This document shows, one piece after another, positions 30,924-38,387 of a stretch of 53,334 bases of DNA (the first letter of the stretch is position 1; each line of letters starts with the position of its first letter). The position numbers and the translations under genes were made by a program. The notes beneath the pieces were generated by a model. That model was given only the letters and a program-made list of their open reading frames with translations. It searched no databases and was not told the origin of the DNA. Source of the stretch: Candidatus Poribacteria bacterium (GTDB lineage Bacteria; Poribacteria; WGA-4E; WGA-3G); assembly GCA_012271015.1 (NCBI GenBank), contig JAAXHD010000189.1:45962-99295 (forward strand), given 5' to 3'.

Positions 30924-33900
30924 ATGTTGCCCATATCTCGAGCGATTTTCTCTTATTCATATCTATTTTGCTTCTTCATGCTCACGCTGAATCTACCTGT
31001 CCAGCATATAGATGCAGCGGATCATGAAGGCGAAGGAAGCACACCACCTCCAACTGTCAACGGGTCCATTAACAAAGCGCAGACACTGATATTAGGGACA
31101 ACATCAACAGAAACCTTCAGTTTTACAGATGTGTATCATATAGAATTCAGCCTAAATATACCCGGTAATATCGAACTGATCGCCACAGAAGGCAATGTCA
31201 TCACCGTTAGGCTCGAGAAACAAGCACGGGAAACCACAAACACAAAACAGAACGATCTGACCCGCGACTATCTTGATAACATCACCCTCACAGGAACACA
31301 AAGCGATGATACTCTCCAGTTGAGGATACGACTACCGGGTAATTCTCCTGAAGCACAGTTGGGTCCGCCACCTAACCCGGAAAATTTACAAGTTGGGCAC
31401 TATGATGGACTCCAACTGAAATGTACAATTAAAACCCCCGCGGATGTCTCTGTTAAACTCCATACCAAAACCGGAGATATATCCGTTCAACATATCCGTG
31501 GAAAGATAGAAGCCTCGACAGAGAATGGGAACGTCCATTTAGGTGAAACTTCAGGCAATTATAACATCAGTGTGACCAAGGGAAACATTGACGGACAAAT
31601 TTTGCTAACCCAAGGACAAAACAAGTTAGAAACCCAAAATGGCTCAATTGGATTGGTGGTACTTGACCCTGTTGCGGCACCGATGGACATAACCGCGCAA
31701 GGCGGTAGCATCCGTTTACAACTCCCTGAAAATTATGGTGCCGATGTCGAGTTTGAGAGTCAAAAACAGCAAATTGTTGTCAATCTGCCCGCACAATTTG
31801 ATGAGGAAACAGGATTCACCATTATTAACGACGGTGGACCGTTGTTTCGGTTGAAAGCCACAAACACAATTTCACTGCTACCCAGTTCACCGAGCGGCGA
31901 AAAAGCACCCACAGATGCTGGAACGAATTCATTCGTGGATGCTGCTCAACCTGTTCCCCAAATCGTAAAAGCACCCGTTATTGATGGCAATTTATCCGAA
32001 ATCGGATGGCAAGCCGCTGCGCTGCTCTCTCCGTTCCAAAATTCAGATGGCACCGATGTTCCAAGCAATCCAACTGAAACTTTTTTAATGTGGGATGCCG
32101 AGAATTTCTATGTCGGTATAAAGGCGTATGTGTCTGATTCGTTTCTTCCCTACGTTTCACAGACCCAGCAGGATTCACCAATTTGGGAGGACGAGTGCAT
32201 TGAAATTCTGATTGATCCTGACCCGAAAACCGATATCTATTATCACCTTGTTATCAACCCAATTAGTGCATACTTTGATCAGCGTGTTAATACACCGGGA
32301 GAACCCAGTTTCCAGCTTGCCCCTCGTGATATTCAAGCTACTTTGAATCGACAATCGATGCAAACAGCGTTCGATGCAGATAGCACATGGAACTCAGAAG
32401 CGAAAGTTGCCAGTCAAATTAACACGACCTTTTGGAGTCTTGAAGTCGCTCTCCCGCGTAAAACGTTGGAGCCTTCTTCTGAGGTGGATTCGCAGTCGAC
32501 ATCTTCTGTTGAAAGTAGGTGGCTTTTTAACGTCCATCGTAAGTTGTATAGCAGCAATATGAAGAGTCTTATTCCTGCTAAGTCCAGGGAATATAGTTAT
32601 TGGCAGCCGACTTATGATAACGAGTACCCATGGTGGCCCCACTCACCGCATGAGTACGTAGGAGTACTTTCGGGACGTTATGGTCCGGCGATGGGGGTTT
32701 TGGAATTCGTTACGACACCATCCGCTTCTGAAGACTTCGCATCTGAAACGAAAGTGCGGGTTGCAACTATTGAAATTAAAGGGAATACCAAAATTCCAAC
32801 AGAGGTCGTTCAACAGTCCCTTCCCATTCAGCCTGAAGATATTATCACAAGTCCACAACTTTCTTGGTTAATCACAGAGTTGGGAGAACACGGGTGGTTT
32901 CAAGACGTGCGTTTGGAAACGAAGCAGATGGACAGTGGTAGTGAAGAATCAGTCGGCAGTCAGAAACCAGAAGGTCTTGTTTCACCAGACCCTGCTTTAT
33001 CGAAAACCGAAAACCGAAAACCGATAGCCATTCCAAGTATCAGTTTGCATATCCGTGTTACGGAAGTCCCAGTGCTTTTTGCTCAGCAAATTAAAATCGA
33101 AGGGAACAGAAGTTTCCCCTCACGATTCATCAAGGAGTGGTTTCAGTTAGAATCTGGCTACCTCGCTGTCGCGGCTGTTAGACTGAAGCAACAATTAATT
33201 GCTGATTTTTATTTAAATCGTGGATATGAATTCGCCACGGTTGCCTATCAATCCGTCAATGATGTGCTCGAATTTAGCATTGATGAGGGGACACTGCACG
33301 AAATTCGTTTCACTGGAAACAGTCGAATCTCGCGGGTGGAACTGTTATCAGCCCTTGATCTAAAGACTCAGGGCAGTGATGGAGAACGAAGTTCACAAGT
33401 TTCAGATATTTACCATCATTCCCTTGGTCAGTCGCAGATAAACCGCATGCGTAAAGCACTCAGCGAGAACAGTGAGCATTTCAAATCGGTGCGGGATTGG
33501 CGTGTCCAACGCGAGGGCGGAAAAAATGTCATGATTGTCGATATTGAAGAGCAACCCTTCGCGAAACCCGGTGCTTCTCCAATCCTTCAATTCAATCGGG
33601 TTCACGGGTTGATGCTTGGCGCCCGTGGAATGCTCTCGACGCGTCTCACGGGTGAAGAACAGGTTTTCGGTTCAATCAGTCGTGGATTTTCGAGCAAAAT
33701 ATGGAACTATCACGCAGGGGGCGAAAAAGGGCTCTTTAAACGGCAGCTCCTCAAATTGGGAGGGAGTTTTTATAAGGTCACCGATATTAGTTCTAATATA
33801 CATCTACGTCCTGCTGAGATTAGTCTCAGTGCCGCCGGCTACGGTTTCGCCCTTCAAGATTATTACCAACGTCAGGGCGCGCAAGGGTGGATAACTTACG

Positions 33901-34694
33901 CGCCATCAGAATGGACGTATCTCAAACTCGAGTTCACAGCGGAAACGCACGATAATCTTTCTAAATCCACGGATTGGAGTTATTTGTACCGGAATAAACG
34001 CAAGCGGGGTAACCCGCGGATCAATCGTGGACAATTGAGGAGTCTGTCCCTCGTTTATGCGTTTGACACACGGGACCACAGAGCCACGATCACACGGCAT
34101 TTTCATACACTACCTTATGCAAATGAGCGGACCCGTCGCGGATGGCGTGGTCACTTCGCAGTCGAAATAGCAGGGAAATCGGGTTTTGGGGGGGACCACG
34201 CTTTTAATTTTTATCGGTTTGAGTTAGCACGTTACACGCCTTTATCGGGTTCACATCACCTAAACGTTCGGATCGCAGGCGATTTTTCCGATGCCCCCTT
34301 GCCAAGTCAGCGTCTCCTTCATCTCGGTGGCGCTACAACCCTGCGTGGCTATAATTTTAACGTGTTCGCTGGAGATAATCGGCTCCTCCTTAACCTTGAG
34401 TATCGACTCATCAAAGAAGCGATTCGCAGCGGACAAGAAGGAGTAGTCGGGTGGACCCTCAGCTGTTTCTTAGATACAGGGAGTGTGTGGTGGTATGATG
34501 ATGCTCCCTTTTCCGATTTTGAAGATTTCGCGACGCGACTCAAAACATCTGTGGGCATTGGTGGCTCCGTTTTTTGGGACCCGTTCGGCAACCGAGGACC
34601 GTGGAGCCTCGCAGTTGAAGTGGCAGAACCGCTCAGTTCATCTTTTTCCTTACGAGATCCGATCATCATTTTGCGCTTAGAACGTATGTTTTAA
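30924..34694 (+). CDS. Outer-membrane fusion: DUF4097-like, CBM9-like, POTRA and BamA/TamA-type barrel
   Basis: 1256 residues. There is a signal peptide (about 1-32). Residues 50-330 are a beta-rich DUF4097-like region (KTGDISVQHIRGKIEASTENGNVHLGETSG, QGGSIRLQLPENYGADVEF). Residues about 345-600 resemble the CBM9-like/DOMON domain of outer-membrane sugar-binding proteins (APVIDGNLSEIGWQAA, WEDECIEILIDP, WSLEVALPRKTL). Residues about 612-880 hold three POTRA-like units (VATIEIKGNTKIPTEVV; QQIKIEGNRSFPS; EIRFTGNSRISRVELL). The remainder is a 16-strand-type barrel with LRGYNFN as the VRGF-like motif and a terminal Phe. AAGGA lies 11 nt upstream. It may insert or display outer-membrane proteins or bind glycans at the surface. 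The combination of domains is new to me. Confidence 0.75.
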   Translation: MLPISRAIFSYSYLFCFFMLTLNLPVQHIDAADHEGEGSTPPPTVNGSINKAQTLILGTTSTETFSFTDVYHIEFSLNIPGNIELIATEGNVITVRLEKQARETTNTKQNDLTRDYLDNITLTGTQSDDTLQLRIRLPGNSPEAQLGPPPNPENLQVGHYDGLQLKCTIKTPADVSVKLHTKTGDISVQHIRGKIEASTENGNVHLGETSGNYNISVTKGNIDGQILLTQGQNKLETQNGSIGLVVLDPVAAPMDITAQGGSIRLQLPENYGADVEFESQKQQIVVNLPAQFDEETGFTIINDGGPLFRLKATNTISLLPSSPSGEKAPTDAGTNSFVDAAQPVPQIVKAPVIDGNLSEIGWQAAALLSPFQNSDGTDVPSNPTETFLMWDAENFYVGIKAYVSDSFLPYVSQTQQDSPIWEDECIEILIDPDPKTDIYYHLVINPISAYFDQRVNTPGEPSFQLAPRDIQATLNRQSMQTAFDADSTWNSEAKVASQINTTFWSLEVALPRKTLEPSSEVDSQSTSSVESRWLFNVHRKLYSSNMKSLIPAKSREYSYWQPTYDNEYPWWPHSPHEYVGVLSGRYGPAMGVLEFVTTPSASEDFASETKVRVATIEIKGNTKIPTEVVQQSLPIQPEDIITSPQLSWLITELGEHGWFQDVRLETKQMDSGSEESVGSQKPEGLVSPDPALSKTENRKPIAIPSISLHIRVTEVPVLFAQQIKIEGNRSFPSRFIKEWFQLESGYLAVAAVRLKQQLIADFYLNRGYEFATVAYQSVNDVLEFSIDEGTLHEIRFTGNSRISRVELLSALDLKTQGSDGERSSQVSDIYHHSLGQSQINRMRKALSENSEHFKSVRDWRVQREGGKNVMIVDIEEQPFAKPGASPILQFNRVHGLMLGARGMLSTRLTGEEQVFGSISRGFSSKIWNYHAGGEKGLFKRQLLKLGGSFYKVTDISSNIHLRPAEISLSAAGYGFALQDYYQRQGAQGWITYAPSEWTYLKLEFTAETHDNLSKSTDWSYLYRNKRKRGNPRINRGQLRSLSLVYAFDTRDHRATITRHFHTLPYANERTRRGWRGHFAVEIAGKSGFGGDHAFNFYRFELARYTPLSGSHHLNVRIAGDFSDAPLPSQRLLHLGGATTLRGYNFNVFAGDNRLLLNLEYRLIKEAIRSGQEGVVGWTLSCFLDTGSVWWYDDAPFSDFEDFATRLKTSVGIGGSVFWDPFGNRGPWSLAVEVAEPLSSSFSLRDPIIILRLERMF
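32938..33040 (+). repeat. Intergenic-type repeat text inside the BamA-like coding sequence
   Basis: GAATCAGTCGGCAGTCAGAA and a triple CCGAAAA run followed by CCGATAGCC are the words of the abundant intergenic family. Here they encode the linker between the first and second POTRA units (about residues 672-708, KTENRKPIA region), lengthening the protein without breaking the frame. Confidence 0.5.
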
Positions 34695-34796
34695 CGGCTA
34701 TCGGCAATCAGTAATCAGCGGTCAGTAACAAGAGGCTTCTCTTAAAAGATAACCTTTTAACTGAAAGTCGAGAACCAATAGCCAGTAGGCATTTTC
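34695..34796. repeat. Dispersed GTCAGTAATCAG / AAGAGGCTTC repeat after the fusion gene
   Basis: Words CGGCTATCGGCAATCAGTAA, GCGGTCAGTAAC, AAGAGGCTTCTC and GAACCAATAGCCAGTAGGC. It is the same family as at 23285-23360. No gene is present between 34695 and 34891. Confidence 0.45.
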
Positions 34797-34891
34797 GCTG
34801 GAATTAGTCAAAAAACTATCGTGAAACATCGTCCCGCGAGCGTCTATCGGCTTACACAGGAGACGCTAATCAGAAACCAATAGTTGAAAAA

Positions 34892-36010
34892 ATGAAGACA
34901 ACACCACTTTATCCCATCCATGAACAACTCGGTGCAACCCTCCAGAAACAGCATTTGGATTGGAATATTGCTACCGAATTCACCGATGCTGTCTCCGAGC
35001 ACCATGCTGTCAGAAACAACGTCGGTATTGCTGACGTTTCCTATCGAGGTAGGCATCGATTAACGGGTGAAGACCGAGCGAAATTTCTACACCGTATCAT
35101 CTCCAACGATGTTGAAAGTCTCTCAACCGGACAGGGCACTTACGCGACGATTTTAACGCATCGTGGCAAAATTATAGCCGATATGAATATCTCTGTTCTC
35201 GAAGATGCCATCAGTATCGACACCGCGCCTGAGACGACAGAAAGCCTTTTCAACGAATTGGACAAGTACATCATTGCTGACGATGTTGAATTTTCTGATG
35301 TAACCCTTGAAACCGGTGCGATTGCTGTCCACGGTCCAAAGTCAACAGATCTTGTTCAATCTGTGCTCAGTATAAATGAACTCGCTGCGTTGCCAGAACG
35401 GTATAATTGCTGTCGTGAAGCAGATTCGCTTTTTAAGCACACAATTGTCTGTGTACGAACAGATGGCACTGGGGAGATGGGGTGGACGCTTTATACCGCT
35501 GCCGAGGAATTAGTCTTGCTTTGGGAGACATTAATGACTGAGGGAGCACGCTTTAAAGTTCAACCGATCGGTTGGAATGCCCTTGAGTCGCTCCGTATTG
35601 AAGCAGGCGTACCGAGATATAGCGCAGAATTGACAGATTCTGTTATCCCGCTTGAGGCTGAATTAGAACACGCTATCGACTTTGAAAAGGGGTGTTATAT
35701 CGGACAAGAAATTGTAGCCCGTATGAAGTATCGAGGGCACCCGAATCGCCTCTTACGCGGCATTGAAATTGATGCAAACTTAACATCACAAGACTGCCAT
35801 AGGCATCTTCTGGGCGCGCGAATTTTCAAAGAAGACAAAGAAGTCGGTTGGATTACGAGTGCTACCTTTGCCCCGACTCTCGAAAAGTCGATTGCTCTCG
35901 GTTACGTTCGGATGCAAGTTACGGCAGCAGGTAGTCGTGTCCGCATTGAAACATCAGAAGGAGCCGTTGATGGGACAGTCGTGCTTTTGCCTTTTCTTAA
36001 TAGCAATTAG
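34892..36010 (+). CDS. ygfZ: YgfZ/GcvT-like folate-binding aminomethyltransferase family protein
   Basis: 372 residues of the GcvT/YgfZ fold. FLHRIISNDVESLSTGQGTYATILTHRGKIIADM is the tetrahydrofolate-binding front. LRIEAGVPRYSAELTDSVIPLEAELEHAI and FEKGCYIGQEIVARMKYRG follow, the last containing the KGCYxGQE signature that marks the YgfZ branch rather than glycine-cleavage T proteins. YgfZ helps assemble or repair certain Fe-S enzymes and uses folate. No other glycine-cleavage genes are near. The start at 34892 has no clear ribosome site. The nearby B12/Fe-S methyl-transfer genes at 42.7-46.8 kb could be clients, but that is speculation. Confidence 0.82.
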   Translation: MKTTPLYPIHEQLGATLQKQHLDWNIATEFTDAVSEHHAVRNNVGIADVSYRGRHRLTGEDRAKFLHRIISNDVESLSTGQGTYATILTHRGKIIADMNISVLEDAISIDTAPETTESLFNELDKYIIADDVEFSDVTLETGAIAVHGPKSTDLVQSVLSINELAALPERYNCCREADSLFKHTIVCVRTDGTGEMGWTLYTAAEELVLLWETLMTEGARFKVQPIGWNALESLRIEAGVPRYSAELTDSVIPLEAELEHAIDFEKGCYIGQEIVARMKYRGHPNRLLRGIEIDANLTSQDCHRHLLGARIFKEDKEVGWITSATFAPTLEKSIALGYVRMQVTAAGSRVRIETSEGAVDGTVVLLPFLNSN

Positions 36011-36190
36011 CAGTCAGCAATCAGGAAAGAAAATGTTAGCTATATGCAGGTCACATTATTGTTACAAAGCCTATGAAGGATATTCATCAGTCGTCAGTTA
36101 AGACGTGTGGCGGTTGCGTATTGCGTGAAGGTCAAAGAACTCCTTTTTAATTGATAACCGATAACTGATAACCAATATAACCGACAACCA
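36003..36190. repeat. Dispersed TCAGTTATCGGT-type repeat and tandem TGATAACC words
   Basis: AGCAGTCAGCAATCAGG, CAGTCGTCAGTTAAGACG and TTGATAACCGATAACTGATA fill the gap between the ygfZ-like gene and tatT. The last words make a short degenerate tandem tract. Confidence 0.45.
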
Positions 36191-36213
36191 TATTAGGAGG
36201 TAAATTTAAACCG

Positions 36214-37125
36214 ATGGCATACAGCAAATTTTATTTTTCCATCTCTCTTCTACTGTTCCTCCCGATACTCTTAGGTGGGTGTGGTCTTGCCAAGTTAGCG
36301 AGAATTCAAGGGGAAGGCGACCTTGCTGTAGTGGAAGCCACCCTTGAGGGGAACATCGGCACGCTTGAACGTATCTCCAAAATTGGGAGTAAGAATCTTA
36401 TCATTACGACGGCTCGCGCGTATTCATCTTACGCCGGCTTTATTGAGGATAAGATGGAAGAGGCTGAAATCGCAGGCGACTACGAGACTGCGAAGGACAT
36501 GCGCGCCCGTGCAATTGACCTCTATATCCGTTCTGAGGGATACGCGCTCAAGGCTTTAGCGAAATCCGATAAAACCTTCAGTGAGGTAAGAACTGTTGAC
36601 CTTACTGCGCTTGAAAAAGCACTTCAGAAGTTAAAAAAGAAGGAGGTTGAACCCCTGTTTTGGACGGCTTATTCGATAGCACGCGGCATTAGCCTCCAGA
36701 AAGACGATCCGATGCAAGTGATTGACTTGGCTCGGGTGGAACTGATGATGGGGCGCGTGCTTGAATTGGATGAAACCTTCTACTTCGGCAGCGCGCATCT
36801 ATTTTATGCTGTTTATTACGGCGATCGAGCGATATCAATCGGCGGAGATCCAGAGAAGGCAAAAGAACATATTGCACATGTAGATAGAATCAATGACAGC
36901 AAATTTTTGATGAGCAAATTCTATCTTGCACGTTACTATGCTTATCCGAAACAGGATGTGACACTTTTCAAACAGTCGTTACAAGAAGTCCTGGACGCAC
37001 CATCGGATATTTATCCTGGAGAGGAAGCCGCGACTTCGTTGGCGAAATCGCGCGCGAAACGCTTGCTCGACCAGGTTGATGACCTTTTTGATCCAGAAAT
37101 GGAGGAAGGAGACACTGAAGAATGA
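36214..37125 (+). CDS. TatT-type lipoprotein of a TRAP transporter (TPR-like)
   Basis: 303 residues. The lipoprotein signal peptide ends in a LGGC lipobox (Cys near residue 23). The mature part is all-helical with TPR-like repeats (ARAYSSYAGFIEDKMEEAE, EGYALKALAKSD, PLFWTAYSIARGISL, LMMGRVLELDETFYFGSAHLFYAVYYG) and matches the TatT family typified by Treponema TP0956. TatT trimers bind the TRAP solute-binding protein in the periplasm. The start has AGGAGG 13 nt upstream. The stop overlaps the start of the binding-protein gene (ATGA), exactly the tatT-tatP pairing. Confidence 0.88.
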   Translation: MAYSKFYFSISLLLFLPILLGGCGLAKLARIQGEGDLAVVEATLEGNIGTLERISKIGSKNLIITTARAYSSYAGFIEDKMEEAEIAGDYETAKDMRARAIDLYIRSEGYALKALAKSDKTFSEVRTVDLTALEKALQKLKKKEVEPLFWTAYSIARGISLQKDDPMQVIDLARVELMMGRVLELDETFYFGSAHLFYAVYYGDRAISIGGDPEKAKEHIAHVDRINDSKFLMSKFYLARYYAYPKQDVTLFKQSLQEVLDAPSDIYPGEEAATSLAKSRAKRLLDQVDDLFDPEMEEGDTEE

Positions 37126-38204
37126 AGAACGAAAAAACAGACCGTGTAGGAGGGGTTTTTGGGGAAACACCCAAGCAAAAACACCCCGATTCCCTTTTTA
37201 AATTAGGGGGCGTGTTTCTACTGATTTTCGGAATGTTCTGTCTACCCTTAGCACATCTTGATGCCGATTCGATTAAGTTCGCAACACTCGCGCCAAAGGG
37301 TTCCACATGGATGAACAATTTTGAAGCGATGGGGAAAGAAATTCGCGCCAAAACAGACGGTGATCTCCGACTCCGTATCTATCCGAATGGGGTCCAGGGA
37401 GATGAACTTGATGTTATCCGCAAGATGCGCGCAGGATTGATCCACGCAGGTGCTATGACCGCTACAGGTCTCGGTGAGATACAGGAAGAGGTCCTGATTT
37501 TTCAACTGCCTCGAATGTTCAGAACCTACGAAGAACTTGATTATGTCCGAGACTACCTCCGCGCAGATCTCGACGAAGCCTTTATGGATGCGGGGTATGT
37601 CCTACTCGGTATGGGAGACATCGGCTTTTATTATATATTCAGTAACCAACCTATCCGCAATATTGCCGACCTTCAATCCACAAACGTCAAGATGTGGGCT
37701 CGTCCGGGCGACAAAATTGCGCTTGAGTTTTACAAAAACGCCGAGATTGCAACTGTGCCGAGAGAGGTTACACAGGTACTGTCTTCCCTCTACTCAGGGC
37801 ACCTCAACACCTTGGCTGCATCACCATATGTCACGGTCGCTCTGCAATGGCACGATAAATTCAAGTACATGACGAACCTTCCTGTTAATGTTGGTGTTGG
37901 CGCGACGGTCATAACAAAGGAAAAGTTCGATGAACTTTCTCCGGAGCTGCAGAAGGTTGTGCGTGAAACCGTGGACGCATATCAGGGCGATTTAATTCAG
38001 AATATCCGCAAGGATAATGAAAGGGCGCTTGAGGCACTGCAAAAAAAGGCAGGCATTGAAGTGGTTGAATTCGAGGATGACTCTCGGGAAGCGTGGGATG
38101 CCATCGCTATGGAAACCCACAAAGCCCTCGTCGGTGAGATATACTCGCAAAAGTTTCTTGACAAGATTAATGCCCTTTTGCAAGCGTACCGAGAGAAAAA
38201 TTAA
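37122..38204 (+). CDS. TRAP transporter DctP/TatP-type solute-binding protein with a repeat-derived N-terminus
   Basis: 360 residues. The mature DctP domain begins near SIKFATLAPKGSTWMNNF and continues with RLRIYPNGVQGDELDVIRKMRAG, KMWARPGDKI and LNTLAASPYVTVALQW. TRAP binding proteins capture organic acids or other small anionic solutes in the periplasm. The hydrophobic signal segment (LGGVFLLIFGMFCLPLAHL) is preceded by about 27 extra residues containing GETPKQKHP, which is encoded by the 21-bp repeat element, so the n-region is abnormally long. No dctQ/dctM permease genes follow. The next gene is a type ISP enzyme, so the membrane part is lost or elsewhere. Confidence 0.9.
   Translation: MKNEKTDRVGGVFGETPKQKHPDSLFKLGGVFLLIFGMFCLPLAHLDADSIKFATLAPKGSTWMNNFEAMGKEIRAKTDGDLRLRIYPNGVQGDELDVIRKMRAGLIHAGAMTATGLGEIQEEVLIFQLPRMFRTYEELDYVRDYLRADLDEAFMDAGYVLLGMGDIGFYYIFSNQPIRNIADLQSTNVKMWARPGDKIALEFYKNAEIATVPREVTQVLSSLYSGHLNTLAASPYVTVALQWHDKFKYMTNLPVNVGVGATVITKEKFDELSPELQKVVRETVDAYQGDLIQNIRKDNERALEALQKKAGIEVVEFEDDSREAWDAIAMETHKALVGEIYSQKFLDKINALLQAYREKN
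37161..37187 (-). repeat. GTGTTTTTGCTTGGGTGTTT element inside the TRAP binding-protein gene
   Basis: On the minus strand it is flanked by GGGAATCGG and CCCCTCCTACAC, the same flanks as in the promoter-bearing repeat copies. Here it is translated as GETPKQKHP ahead of the signal peptide. Confidence 0.75.
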
Positions 38205-38311
38205 GTGACACTGACGCAATCCGTCAATAACCTTCCGTTGATAGGCGTGCTTCCAAAGCGCGCCTATTAAATTTATGTAAGTCCTATTTTGCTAAACCTT
38301 GGCAATTCCCC

Positions 38312-38341
38312 TTGTAATTGTCCTTCACATCCGTGTATAAT
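38312..38341 (+). promoter_or_regulatory. Promoter for the type ISP gene
   Basis: TTGTAA (38312-38317), an 18-bp spacer and TATAAT (38336-38341), 47 nt before the GTG start at 38388. A GTAAGTCCTAT repeat end lies just upstream. Confidence 0.5.
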
Positions 38342-38387
38342 TGGCATTATCCTCAATCCAATTGACGAAAATACGCGGAGAAAACTC

